Below, one piece after another: positions 44,464 to 53,271 of a stretch of 64,000 nt of DNA; position 1 is the stretch's first letter, and every line of letters starts with the position of its first letter. The DNA lies in the NCBI GenBank assembly GCA_937922005.1, contig CAKZWV010000054.1, positions 18,464 to 82,463 of the forward strand. Direction: 5' to 3'. Source of the stretch: an uncultured Clostridia bacterium. Lineage in GTDB: Bacteria; Bacillota; Clostridia; Saccharofermentanales; DTU023. The position numbers and the translations under genes are program-made. The notes below the pieces were generated by a model. It did no database searches and was not told where the DNA came from. It was given only the letters and a program-made list of their open reading frames with translations.

Positions 44464-45006
44464 CTATTTTTTGGCCTTGGCTGCTCCCGCATTCCCCTGC
44501 CCAAGGGCCTGGTTGGCCTTCAGGAGATCACGAATTTCACTGAGCAGAATCTGATCCCGGGTAGGCTTTTCAGCCTCTGCCTTAGCTTCTTCCTCAGCTT
44601 TCTTCTTGGCGGCTGCCTCTTTAGCGAGCTGCTCCTGGAAGAGGGTATCGCTGATGGTGTTGATCATTTTGATCAGGAGGAAAACGACGATGGAAATGAG
44701 GAGGAAATTAACTGTGGACTGGATGAAATTGCCGTACATGAGGGCGGCTTCAGGGCGTCCGTCAGCAGCGGGCCGGATCACAAATTTTAGGTGGGTGAAG
44801 TTGATACCGCCGAATAGCCAGCCGATGAGGGGCATAAGGAGGTCGTTGACGAGGGATTTGACGATGGCGGTAAAAGCCCCGCCGACGACGAGGCCAACCG
44901 CCAGGTCAATGACATTGCCTCGTGAAATAAAGGCCTTAAATTCTTCGATAATCGTCTTTTTTTCCTTGCCATCCTTGGATTTTTCTGCGCTTTTTTTACT
45001 TGACAT
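44464..45006 (-). CDS. mscL: Large-conductance mechanosensitive channel
   Basis: MscL is the homopentameric emergency valve that opens under osmotic downshock. The hallmark first half FKAFISRGNVIDLAVGLVVGGAFTAIV is present, with TM1 at about residues 30-55 and TM2 around FLLISIVVFLLIKMINTI (about 97-115). The charged C-terminal bundle (EIRDLLKANQ) is preceded by a Lys/Ala/Glu-rich insert. At 180 residues it is 40-45 longer than E. coli MscL owing to a basic N-terminal tail and this insert. A downstream gene (C26 amidotransferase) is 21 bp away and probably co-transcribed. Confidence 0.95.
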   Translation of the reverse strand: MSSKKSAEKSKDGKEKKTIIEEFKAFISRGNVIDLAVGLVVGGAFTAIVKSLVNDLLMPLIGWLFGGINFTHLKFVIRPAADGRPEAALMYGNFIQSTVNFLLISIVVFLLIKMINTISDTLFQEQLAKEAAAKKKAEEEAKAEAEKPTRDQILLSEIRDLLKANQALGQGNAGAAKAKK

Positions 45007-45499
45007 GCAAATATTCCTTTCTTTTTACAGGGAATCTGTTTTGAGGATTCCATTTTGGGGATTTCATTTTGGGGATTCTGCGCCTGCTGATTGGCAGCCA
45101 CCGTGGGCTTCATGGCGTTCAGAATGTCCTTTGGCTTGCCTTACCTATAGCAGCGACAGTTAGCCTTAGGGCGTTTACCAAGCTTTCTAACTTAGGCCAC
45201 TTAGCGCTTGCAAAACGTATTAACACCGCACTTTCTAAGATAGCGAATCCCGGAACAAATAAAAAGGCCGGGAAAAGAGAATTTTGGTCCCCAACACCCT
45301 GCTTCTTCTTATTTCACTGAAAAATTCACCGAGAATTCACGAAAAGTCCCAGGACTTCTGTATAATGGAGGACACAGAGTTGAAAAAAGACGGTGACCCA
45401 GACCCATCCGAGTGCCTTTTTAAGCAGGATATCAGGAAGAGATGAGAGCGATGAGGGTGTGCGAAACTGGCAGGAAGGAGGTCGGGAAAGGAGAGAACC
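45007..45499. other. Intergenic region between divergent mscL and hsdS
   Basis: No gene is supported here. It holds two abutting 14-bp units of ATTYCATTTTGGGG (about 45047-45074) in the mscL leader. A likely hsdS promoter has TATAAT at 45361 directly after an AAGTCC-CA-GGACTT inverted repeat (45344-45357), which could be an operator. Base composition is lower in G+C than the genes to the left. Confidence 0.4.
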
Positions 45500-46810
45500 A
45501 TGGAGAAAGACGGCAAAACCGGCAAAGATAGCAAAGACAGCAAAGTAAGCAAAGTAAGTAAAGATAGCAGAGAACCTGCCTTGAGATTCAAGGGCTTTGA
45601 AAGAGAGTGGGAAGAGAGGAAGCTGGGGGAGCTCGGCGACACTTACAGTGGTCTTTCTGGTAAAATGAAAAGTGATTTTGGCCACGGAGATGCTAGATAT
45701 ATCACCTATCTCAATGTCTTTGCAAATCCAATTACTGACCCGAAAATGACAGAGCCCATTGAAATAGATTCCAAACAAAATGAAGTCGAAATTGGCGATG
45801 TATTTTTTACGACTTCCTCAGAAACTCCAGAAGAAGTCGGAATGTCCTCTGTCTTACTTGAGAAACAAGATCACACCTACCTCAATAGTTTTTGCTTTGG
45901 CTACCGACCTAGTATTGATATTGATAAGCACTATCTTGCATACATGCTACGCTCTAAGCTCATGAGGGAGCAAATTACCTTCCTGGCTCAAGGCATCTCC
46001 AGATACAATATTTCCAAAAATAAAGTAATGGAAATCAGCGTTCCCTTACCCTCACCAAAGGAACAAATGCTGATTGGACAGTACCTAAGCTATCTCGATC
46101 GCCTCATCTCCCTCCAACAACAAAAACTCAACAAGCTCGAAGAATTCAAAAAAGCCATGCTCGATAAGATGTTTCCGCAAAAGGGAAGCAGGGTTCCGGA
46201 AATACGATTTCAGGGGTTTACGGAGCCATGGGAGGAGGTTGTTCTGAGTAAATTGGTTAGTCAAGTGACACGAAATGAACCGTCGTCGGAGGCTCCCATC
46301 ATGATGATTACAGCAAATGATGGATTTATTGACCAATCAGAGAGATATAATTTTAACAATGCAGGAGAAAGTCTAAAAAAATATATTCTTCTTAAAAAAG
46401 GTGAGCTTGCTTACAATCACGGAGCTTCAAAACTGCGTCCTTATGGTTCCTGTTTTGCCCTAACGAATGAAGATTATGCACGTATTCCATTTGTTTATCA
46501 CTGCTTTTCTACAGATACACAAAACCCAGAGTTTCTTTCTTTCGTCCTAAATGGGCAAAGTGTTATGTCTCAGCTGCGCAAAATAATATCCTCAGGAGCA
46601 AGAATGGATGGGTTACTTAACATTTCATTTGATGATTATACATCCCTATCCATATCAATCCCAACTAAAAAAGAGCAAAATCAGATTGTCTTATACTTCT
46701 CCCAGCTCGACCGCCTCATCTCCCTCCACCGACAAAAGCTCGAAAAGCTCCAGTCCCTTAAAAAGGCCATGTTGGAGCAGATGTTCCCTGCGCCGCCAAG
46801 ACAAGCTTAA
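45500..46810 (+). CDS. hsdS: Type I restriction specificity subunit, orphan
   Basis: HsdS determines the bipartite target of a type I restriction-modification complex. Two target-recognition domains (about residues 30-190 and 230-400) each end in the typical central helix: IGQYLSYLDRLISLQQQKLNKLEEFKKAMLDKMFP, and its close copy at the C-terminus. The N-terminus has a Lys-Asp-Ser repeat tail. Neither hsdM nor hsdR is in the window. It may therefore be a silent or alternative specificity cassette for a system elsewhere, or a remnant. A strong ribosome site (GGAAAGGAGAG) supports translation. The DNA is more AT-rich than neighbouring genes, suggesting acquisition. Confidence 0.9.
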   Translation: MEKDGKTGKDSKDSKVSKVSKDSREPALRFKGFEREWEERKLGELGDTYSGLSGKMKSDFGHGDARYITYLNVFANPITDPKMTEPIEIDSKQNEVEIGDVFFTTSSETPEEVGMSSVLLEKQDHTYLNSFCFGYRPSIDIDKHYLAYMLRSKLMREQITFLAQGISRYNISKNKVMEISVPLPSPKEQMLIGQYLSYLDRLISLQQQKLNKLEEFKKAMLDKMFPQKGSRVPEIRFQGFTEPWEEVVLSKLVSQVTRNEPSSEAPIMMITANDGFIDQSERYNFNNAGESLKKYILLKKGELAYNHGASKLRPYGSCFALTNEDYARIPFVYHCFSTDTQNPEFLSFVLNGQSVMSQLRKIISSGARMDGLLNISFDDYTSLSISIPTKKEQNQIVLYFSQLDRLISLHRQKLEKLQSLKKAMLEQMFPAPPRQA

Positions 46811-46813
46811 ACC

Positions 46814-48097
46814 ATGAGAACATTCTTTCGCTGGACCATGCTGGTCTTGGGCCTTGCCCTCCTCGTTTTTATTAGCTACCTGATCGGCGTCTCCTATGGC
46901 CTCTGGCCAAGATTTGGCCCCCAAGACGAGATCGATACCATCCTTCGCCAGATGACCCTTCGGGAGAAGATTTGCCAGCTTTTTATTGTCCTCCCGGAGC
47001 AAGTCATTGAACCAACGGAAAATACAGGCGAGGACCAAGACACGGAGCAGGCCGACCTCAAGCTTTCCCAAAAGCGTACTCCCGGACCTGATACCAAACC
47101 CAAGCCGGATCCAGCATCCCACCCTGCCATCACCCAAGTAGGCCCAGAAGTGGGAATCGACATGGAAGCCGTCCTCAGCAAATACCCCGTCGGCGGGTTT
47201 TTCCTGAACAGCCCTCACCTCATCAGCCAGGCCCAGGTCCGTGCCCTCACCCAGGGCCTCCAAAAACACAGCAAAATCCCCCTCATCCTCACCTGCGACG
47301 AGGAAGGCGGCCGGGTTTCCCGCCTTATGGAGACCGTCGGCACCACCCCCATCGGCCCCATGCTTTCCTACCAGGACCAGGGGCCCGCCGTCGCCACCGC
47401 CAACGCCCGCACCATCGCCCGGGACATGACCGCCCTCGGTTTCAACATGGACCTGGCCCCCGTGGCCGACGTCTGGTCCAACCCCACCAACACTGTCATC
47501 GGCGACCGAGCCTACAGCACCGACTTCGACCAGGCCGCTGACCTCATCCGAGCTGCCGTCCTAGGTTTTCACTCCCCCTCTAACAAATACTCCCTCGCCT
47601 GTACCCTCAAGCATTTTCCCGGCCACGGCGACACCACAGCCGACAGTCATGACGGGACGGTCTATGTAGAAAAGACGCTGGAGTATTTGAGGAGGGAAGA
47701 GCTAAAGCCCTTTCAGGCGGGGATCGATGCGGGAGCTGACGCCGTCATGATCGGCCACCTCGTCGTGCGCCAAGTCGACCCGACGATCGCCCCCCTGTCG
47801 CACAAAATCACGACCGAGCTCCTGCGGGATGAAATGCGGTTTCAGGGGGTGATTCTCACGGACAGCCTGCTGATGGGGGCCGTGACGAGCCTTTACACGC
47901 CGGAGGACCTGGCGGTGCGGGCCATCGAGGCGGGCGTCGACATGCTCCTCTGCCCTGCGGACCTCGACCGTTCGCTAGCGGCTCTCCAGACAGCTGTGGA
48001 GACCGGCCGCCTGCCAGAATCCCGGATCGACGCAAGCGTCCGCCGCATCCTGAACCTGAAAGCCAACCGGGGGATTTTGCAGGGAGAGGAGGAGTGA
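46814..48097 (+). CDS. Glycoside hydrolase family 3, beta-N-acetylhexosaminidase (NagZ-like), membrane-anchored
   Basis: GH3 hexosaminidases remove GlcNAc from peptidoglycan fragments. The diagnostic loop KHFPGHGDTTADSHDG supplies the His-Asp general acid/base dyad (about residues 270-285), and VILTDSLLMGAV carries the nucleophile Asp. GGFFLN and TCDEEGGRVSRL are substrate-binding blocks. An N-terminal hydrophobic helix (FFRWTMLVLGLALLVFISYLIG) is a signal anchor, so the enzyme acts outside the membrane. A ~50-residue Glu/Pro-rich insert lies before the barrel. The start lies 3 bp after hsdS and has a poor ribosome site, so translational coupling is likely. Confidence 0.9.
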   Translation: MRTFFRWTMLVLGLALLVFISYLIGVSYGLWPRFGPQDEIDTILRQMTLREKICQLFIVLPEQVIEPTENTGEDQDTEQADLKLSQKRTPGPDTKPKPDPASHPAITQVGPEVGIDMEAVLSKYPVGGFFLNSPHLISQAQVRALTQGLQKHSKIPLILTCDEEGGRVSRLMETVGTTPIGPMLSYQDQGPAVATANARTIARDMTALGFNMDLAPVADVWSNPTNTVIGDRAYSTDFDQAADLIRAAVLGFHSPSNKYSLACTLKHFPGHGDTTADSHDGTVYVEKTLEYLRREELKPFQAGIDAGADAVMIGHLVVRQVDPTIAPLSHKITTELLRDEMRFQGVILTDSLLMGAVTSLYTPEDLAVRAIEAGVDMLLCPADLDRSLAALQTAVETGRLPESRIDASVRRILNLKANRGILQGEEE

Positions 48098-48209
48098 AAC
48101 ACGGGGAGTTTTGCAAGTGCCGCGACTTCCATTCTTCAGCTGCAGCCTTCTTATTTCGTGACGTGCCTTTCATTTCTTTGTTCCAGCGCTTACAATAGTA
48201 AAAAAAAGA

Positions 48210-48229
48210 AAACTTGATTTCTCAAGTTT
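48210..48229. promoter_or_regulatory. Operator-like inverted repeat before the toxin-antitoxin genes
   Basis: AAACTTGA and TCAAGTTT flank a 4-bp centre, between a possible -10 (TACAAT, 48191) and the antitoxin start. This is where an AbrB-type antitoxin would be expected to bind for autoregulation. Confidence 0.5.
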
Positions 48230-48244
48230 AGGGAGGAGGGTCTC

Positions 48245-48502
48245 ATGAATCTAGCTAAAGTCTCGGCCAATGGCCAAATTACCGTACCTATTGAAATCAG
48301 AAAATCCTTAAATCTGAAACCAGGTGACAAAATACTGTTTTACCAAAAGCCTAACGGGGAGGTCGTGGTAAGCAATGCTTCAGCCGCAGCTCTCGAGAAA
48401 GCGCAATTGGCCTTCGCCGGAGTAGCTGAAGCTATGGGGGTTCATACGGAAGAGGATGTTCAACGTTTGATCGATGAAGTTCGATATGGAAAGCAAGAGT
48501 AA
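48245..48502 (+). CDS. AbrB/MazE-type antitoxin
   Basis: The 85-residue protein has a SpoVT-AbrB swapped-hairpin DNA-binding domain (AKVSANGQITVPIEIRKSLNLKPGDKILFY, residues 4-33) followed by a helical tail (EDVQRLIDEVRYGKQE) that would bind the toxin. It has a strong GGGAGGAGGG ribosome site. The PIN toxin gene starts 1 bp after its stop codon. Neutralisation of the toxin and repression through the upstream inverted repeat are inferred from family behaviour. Confidence 0.88.
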   Translation: MNLAKVSANGQITVPIEIRKSLNLKPGDKILFYQKPNGEVVVSNASAAALEKAQLAFAGVAEAMGVHTEEDVQRLIDEVRYGKQE

Positions 48503-48503
48503 T

Positions 48504-48896
48504 ATGAGAATTCTCGTGGATACCAATGTATTGTTTTCTGCCTTACTATTTCCGAACTCTAAACCTGCGCAAGCGTTGCTTCACATTCTAAACGAGCATG
48601 ATATTGTCTTATGCGATCAAACTATTGCTGAATTGTGGGAAGTAATCGGAAGAAAAGCACCGCAGATGTTACCAGATGCAGAAGTCTTTCTAGCTGAGAT
48701 TTCCTATGAGTTAATTCCTGCTGTTCGATACGGCGTAAAATTGATAAGAGATGCTAGTGATCAGCCTATTTTAAATGCGGCGATTGTCTTTAATGTTGAT
48801 GTAATCCTTACAGGTGATAAAGACTTTCTAAGTCTGGGTTTAGAGCAACCACAATGTTTAACTGTTTCACAATTTCTAACCCAGGAAGGATACTGA
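48504..48896 (+). CDS. PIN-domain ribonuclease toxin
   Basis: PIN toxins of this type (VapC-like, COG1569) are Mg-dependent ribonucleases. MRILVDTNVLFSALLFP holds the first acidic residue, DQTIAELWEVI the conserved Glu, and VILTGDKDFL the later Asp pair (RDASDQPILNAA before it). I use the ATG at 48504, directly after the antitoxin stop; a longer frame overlaps the antitoxin. The 130-residue length is normal. Together with the AbrB-type gene it forms a type II toxin-antitoxin pair, located in an accessory stretch next to a tRNA gene. Confidence 0.85.
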   Translation: MRILVDTNVLFSALLFPNSKPAQALLHILNEHDIVLCDQTIAELWEVIGRKAPQMLPDAEVFLAEISYELIPAVRYGVKLIRDASDQPILNAAIVFNVDVILTGDKDFLSLGLEQPQCLTVSQFLTQEGY

Positions 48897-49066
48897 GCGC
48901 TGATTGTATACGTAAATATTATTTCGGCTCCTTGCTTTTTCTCTAGCATTTGGATAAAATAGCTAATCGCTGGTCGTTGTGGCAATGATAAGCAAAGCAT
49001 TAGGCAGGACTTATCTTTCAGACTTCTCAGGTGTCTAGAAGATGCTGCAAGCTAGCTAAGAGTTGC

Positions 49067-49154
49067 GGAAGAGTGGCCGAGCGGTTGAAGGCACTGGTCT
49101 TGAAAACCAGCAAGGGTCACACCTTCATGGGTTCGAATCCCATCTCTTCCGCCA
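49067..49154 (+). tRNA. tRNA-Ser (TGA)
   Basis: GGAAGAG pairs with CTCTTCC in the acceptor stem. The anticodon loop CTTGAAA between CTGGT/ACCAG gives anticodon TGA. A long variable arm and GGTTCGAATCC T-loop are typical of tRNA-Ser, and CCA is encoded. It follows an accessory island carrying hsdS and a toxin-antitoxin pair. Confidence 0.95.
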
Positions 49155-49157
49155 AAT

Positions 49158-49201
49158 GAAAAGAGCTCCTAGGATTATTCGTTTCTGAGGGGCTCTTTTT
49201 G
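49158..49201 (+). terminator. Terminator of tRNA-Ser
   Basis: AAAAGAGC and GCTCTTTTT form the stem around a loop with inner CCT/AGG pairing, immediately after the tRNA. Confidence 0.8.
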
Positions 49202-49380
49202 CTTTTTCAGCTGTCTTACTAATGCTAGAATTCTTTAAATAAAAAGGAATAATTGAAAATATCGGTATATCTTCACCAAGAACAACATGGAGGGGTTCCC
49301 GATAACGTAGTGTCAGCAGTGCTGACACAATTGAGCTGAACGAATATACAGAAATCTGCCCCACCGTCAGCAAAGCTTAC

Positions 49381-49590
49381 TTACTTTCCCTTCTTATTGA
49401 AGAAGATGGCCAAAGCAACACACACCACGATCCCTACGACGTACGGAATGCCCGTGAAAAAGGCGACAGAAGGCGGTGCACTATTAACGACCGCATTCGT
49501 CATATTGTAATAATTGTAGCCCACAACTGCACACATGACGTTAGACAGCAGGACAGCTAAAATCCAGAAAACAGTTGAAAGCTTTTTCAT
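49381..49590 (-). CDS. Small two-helix membrane protein, unknown
   Basis: The 69-residue protein has two hydrophobic helices (VFWILAVLLSNVMCAVVGYNYY and GIPYVVGIVVCVALAIFF) and a basic end (NKKGK). The ATG is preceded by a strong AAAGGAGGG site, so I believe it is translated. No family recognised. The stretch 49202-49380 between it and the tRNA terminator has no supported gene. Confidence 0.65.
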   Translation of the reverse strand: MKKLSTVFWILAVLLSNVMCAVVGYNYYNMTNAVVNSAPPSVAFFTGIPYVVGIVVCVALAIFFNKKGK

Positions 49591-49713
49591 AGCAAATTTT
49601 CCCTCCTTTGCAATTCACCATTCTCTCGCTCGCAGCCCCTTGTTTCTGTTGCAAGCGATTTGCATTTTGGGCGCAGGTACGCTCACCCTTTTTATTCCGC
49701 CTATATAAAGATC

Positions 49714-51057
49714 TTACTTCTCGAGCAGCCAGTCGATGAGGTTGAGCGACTTGATACCATTATAGGAAGTAATGAAGTTGCGGTCCATGGAAAGGACTAT
49801 TTTTTCGTAGTTGTCGGGAATCATGCAAAGGGGGCGCAGTTCCCGGTCACGGGTTTCGGGCACCTGCATGCTTTCCGTGACCTGAATATAGACTTTGTTA
49901 TCGGGCTTTTCAGCGACAAAATCGACTTCGAACTCATTGACCTTCCCGATATAAACCCGGTAGTCACGGCGGAGTAACTCAAGAAAAACGACATTCTCAA
50001 GGATATGCTCCCGGTCGGCGTCCCGATAGCCAAGAAGCATATTGCGAAAGCCCAGGTCAGAGATGTAGTATTTGCCAAGAGTTTTGAGCAGCTGCTTCCC
50101 TTTCACGTCGTAGCGGCCAACCTGGAAAAACACCAAGGCGTTCAGGAGCATCGAAATGTATTTATCCACCGTCTTCCCGGCCACGCTCTTCCCGGCCACG
50201 CTCTTCTGCTTGCCCGTTGGGATGTCGCCTTCGTTTGAAAGCGACTTGCCCATGCTGTTCGGCGAGGTGATACTACCAATGTTCGAACACAAAAACAGCA
50301 TAATTTTCTGCAAAGTGGCCTGGTCAGCCCCGGGATTCCGCTGCAAAACATCCCGCAAGACCACCGTCGAATAAATCCCCTCCAAAGCCTGCATGCTCCG
50401 AGGCTCGTTAAAACGATACTCCCGCAACACGGGCATCCCGCCGAATTGGAGAAAACGCTGGAATATTTGTTCCAAGGAGAGGTCAGACGCAAAGTCGTAA
50501 AACTGCAAAAACTCCGCAAAAGAAAGGGGCAGCATCTTGATCTCAACAAATCTTCCCGACAGCATGGTCGCAAATTCCGTCGAGAGGAGGTAGGCGTTGG
50601 AGCCCGTGATGTAGATGTCGACGTCGAAGTCGATGCGGAAGGACTCGATGGCCTTTTCCCAATGCTCCACGGCCTGAAGCTCATCAAAGATGAGGTAGGT
50701 TTTCTGGCCGTGGGCGAGGGCGTCGGACTGGCCTTTTGCATGGGCCTCGGAAAGGGCGTCAGAAAGGCCTTTAGCACGGTCTTCGGAGAGGGCGTCTGAA
50801 GGGCCGTGGGCAAGCTGAGCACTGACATGGTCGTAAAAGGCCAGGTAATCGGTCAGCTTGCGGTAGCGCAAAGACTCCATGTTCATGTGGATGATACGAG
50901 ATTCGGGGACGCCGTGGTCCAGAAGATACTGGTGGAAGAGGTCGAGCAAGGAGGATTTGCCGCAGCGACGGATGCCGGTGACAATTTTTACCAGGTCGAC
51001 ATCTTTATGTTGGATCAGTTGGTTTAGGTATTGGGGTCGGTTGATTAGTTTCGTCAT
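49714..51057 (-). CDS. AAA_14/DUF4143 ATPase
   Basis: Proteins of this ATPase family (AAA_14 with C-terminal DUF4143) are common in Bacillota and archaea and have no firm function; the C-terminal domain resembles restriction endonuclease-like folds. Walker A is KIVTGIRRCGKSSLL, Walker B TYLIFDELQAVEHWEKAI, sensor region IYITGSNAYLLSTE, and DUF4143 carries YYISDLGFRNMLLG and NEFEVDFVAEKPDNKVYIQVTE. I use MTKLIN as the start; an in-frame GTG is 6 codons upstream (51075). Two in-frame duplications (SDALSExxAKG and SVAGK) are present, absent from typical members. Confidence 0.85.
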   Translation of the reverse strand: MTKLINRPQYLNQLIQHKDVDLVKIVTGIRRCGKSSLLDLFHQYLLDHGVPESRIIHMNMESLRYRKLTDYLAFYDHVSAQLAHGPSDALSEDRAKGLSDALSEAHAKGQSDALAHGQKTYLIFDELQAVEHWEKAIESFRIDFDVDIYITGSNAYLLSTEFATMLSGRFVEIKMLPLSFAEFLQFYDFASDLSLEQIFQRFLQFGGMPVLREYRFNEPRSMQALEGIYSTVVLRDVLQRNPGADQATLQKIMLFLCSNIGSITSPNSMGKSLSNEGDIPTGKQKSVAGKSVAGKTVDKYISMLLNALVFFQVGRYDVKGKQLLKTLGKYYISDLGFRNMLLGYRDADREHILENVVFLELLRRDYRVYIGKVNEFEVDFVAEKPDNKVYIQVTESMQVPETRDRELRPLCMIPDNYEKIVLSMDRNFITSYNGIKSLNLIDWLLEK

Positions 51058-51228
51058 CTGCCACACATCTGCCACCTCCCATGATTCGTTTCGTCATCTG
51101 ATAGCTCTTGCGATTTTCTGCCCTCATGATACTAAAACTCTGCTGAAAAGGAAAGTTTCAGACTTGGAAGTCGGAAACTTTCATAAGCTTGAGCGCTGTT
51201 TTGGGGAAAGCTGGGAGATTAGGGGCCA

Positions 51229-51259
51229 ATAAAAAGAGCGCAGCTTGCGCTACGCTCTT
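51229..51259 (-). terminator. Terminator of surface protein gene 1
   Basis: On the minus strand AAGAGCG/CGCTCTT pairs around a loop with a nested AGCGC/GCGCT-like stem and is followed by TTTTTATT, about 110 bp past the stop. Confidence 0.75.
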
Positions 51260-51372
51260 GGGTTACTGCTGAGATGTCAATTACTTGAGATGTTTTTGCT
51301 TGTTGCCAATTTTTTTCCTGGAATGAGCTCCTAGATTTTTCCTTGGATTTTCACCCTGCCTGCTTTGGGCGG

Positions 51373-52575
51373 CTAATTCTTTTTAAAGAAAAAGATGCCG
51401 AAGGCGAGGAGGGTGGCCGAAGAGAGGAAGAGCCAGAGGGAGGAACTTTCGCCGGTTACGGGGAGGAGGCCGTTGGCCTGGGTAAGACCTGGGGTCTGCG
51501 AGGCGGCTGTGACGGAAGCGTTGCTGGATCCTTGAGCAACTTGGGCCAACTGGGAAGACTTGGCAGGATCGGCAGACAGGGCCGCCTGGGGAGACTGAGC
51601 AGGGAGGAGGTTACTAGCGGAGGCGGCGTCAACTTTCTTTTCAGAGGGAGCAGGTTTGGTTCCCGCCTCTTTGCTAGCTAGGGCACGGTCATACAAGATT
51701 TCGGCGTGGCAGGTCCCCCGGCGATCCCCACCGAGGGGATTATTGAACCAGTCATAAGACTCAAGAAGGCCAGTGATGGGACGGAAGCCATCAAAATACT
51801 GGATCTCACGGAACATATAACCCTGCTCGTTGATACGTTGAATACGGGACTGGAATATTTGGGGAAGGTTCATGAATTCTGAAGAATTTTCTAGAGATGC
51901 CCAGACTTGATAAGGAACGCTGACTTCCTCAAAGAGGGGAGAGCGGTCGCCTTCGGGGAAGATGTGACGGACCTCGATGGGGATGGTTTTGGGCACGACC
52001 AAGACGACGATGTCGGCCTTATAGGGGTCGGCGAGAAGCTTGGCGTAGAGGCTTGCGGCGACCTGCTCGAGGACGGCAGAGGGAAGGGTCAAAAACTGGG
52101 CGTCGGGCGTCGCAAAACCAGCGTAGAGGAAGGATTCGGGGAGGTCGGAATGGGTGAAAAAGGCCTTGGCTGCGGGGCTAGCGGCGTCCCAAGCCTTGTC
52201 CATTTCCACCTTGAAAAGGCGGTCAAAGACGGGGCGGCGGTTGTGGAGGTCATAGGCGAGGATAGTCTTGGTGACGGGCTTGGTGGGAGCGGGAGGGGTG
52301 GCTTGAACTGGAGTCGGCTGACCGGGTACCGCTGGAGCCTGCTGACCTACATTGGCCGGACTCACGGGCTCCGCCTTTTCTTCAGCGGCTCCCTGGGCCC
52401 CTTCTTCTGCACCTTCCTGAGCCTTTTCCTCCGCCCGCACCGGCAGACTGGCAAAGCCTTCCCATTGGCCCCCAAAAAGTCTCCACGGCCCACCAAGGCC
52501 CATGACCATCAAGAGGACCAGACACAGTCCCGTTACACTTTGTAAGCATTTTGTTTGGAATGTTAAATTTTTCAT
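51373..52575 (-). CDS. LPxTG cell-wall surface protein, array member 1 (most divergent)
   Basis: The 400-residue secreted protein has a long Sec signal peptide (TGLCLVLLMVMGLGG, ending near VRAEE), a Gln/Pro/Ala-rich spacer, the array's shared domain and a sorting signal LPVTGESSS plus hydrophobic helix and FFFKKN. Landmarks of the shared domain are FLYAGFATPD, DIVVLVVPKTI, RHIFPEGDR, VPYQVWASLENSSEFMNLPQIFQSRIQRINEQGY and GLLESYDWF. It lacks the common leader of the other members, has its own terminator, and sits apart from them behind an IS110 element. Adhesion or host binding is a guess; I do not recognise the domain. Confidence 0.8.
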   Translation of the reverse strand: MKNLTFQTKCLQSVTGLCLVLLMVMGLGGPWRLFGGQWEGFASLPVRAEEKAQEGAEEGAQGAAEEKAEPVSPANVGQQAPAVPGQPTPVQATPPAPTKPVTKTILAYDLHNRRPVFDRLFKVEMDKAWDAASPAAKAFFTHSDLPESFLYAGFATPDAQFLTLPSAVLEQVAASLYAKLLADPYKADIVVLVVPKTIPIEVRHIFPEGDRSPLFEEVSVPYQVWASLENSSEFMNLPQIFQSRIQRINEQGYMFREIQYFDGFRPITGLLESYDWFNNPLGGDRRGTCHAEILYDRALASKEAGTKPAPSEKKVDAASASNLLPAQSPQAALSADPAKSSQLAQVAQGSSNASVTAASQTPGLTQANGLLPVTGESSSLWLFLSSATLLAFGIFFFKKN

Positions 52576-53271
52576 CGTTTTCTCCTACATTTTGGTAGCG
52601 TTTCCGACAGGCCGTATATTGAACGAAAACAACATGCGAAAATGAAAGCAAAGTATCCAGTCATCGTTGATTCCCTTGAGACCAGACCTAGAGAGGCTGT
52701 TTCTCGTATAGGAGACTGATGCTATAGGGAGCCTAAAGCACTGATTACGTATAAGCTGGATGAGGAAGCCCCTCCATCCCTGGCTGGTCGACCCAAAACA
52801 GACCGCACGCCCTTTCCGCTGGCAAATACTCCAGCCCGAAAGTAGCCCTGGCAGCTAGGCCACAAGCCTTGTTCCAGGCCAAGCTGGCAACAAAGGCCAC
52901 ACGCCTGCACCAGCAGCACAGCGGCGGGTCGACCGGAACACCCACATGGAAGCCGGTTTACCTCGATTGTCCAAGGAGGTTGTGAGCTTTTCGCCTTATT
53001 AACGATCATGGTACTTTTACCCCGAGTAGACACGGGACGCAAAATTTTCCGCCAGCCGCAAGCCATTGTCCGCTGCAAAATTTGCCACCGCCGCAAGCAT
53101 CTGCTGGACGCCGCAAGAATTCACGCCTGCCCGTACCACTCACTCCAACACCTAGGAATCAGACACCAAGATCGACCACTAATAAACCCTAATTACACCA
53201 AACACCAACCAACCGAGATTCACCAGAATCATTCGAATCGTTAGAAACAATTGGATTTCACGAGGTACCAC
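52576..53271 (+). other. Left flank of the IS110 element, possible bridge-RNA region
   Basis: No gene is supported in this 700-bp stretch. Its right part (about 53030-53120) has three GCCGCAAG copies and two GCAAAATTT-containing segments. In IS110-family elements the stretch upstream of the transposase encodes a bridge RNA that guides recombination. The left end of the element is not visible, since IS110 elements lack terminal inverted repeats. Confidence 0.35.

Noticed and set aside
52722..53244. Overlapping reading frames on both strands upstream of the IS110 transposase, including one with CxxC and His residues
   Set aside because: None has a convincing ribosome site; the stretch more likely encodes non-coding IS sequence.
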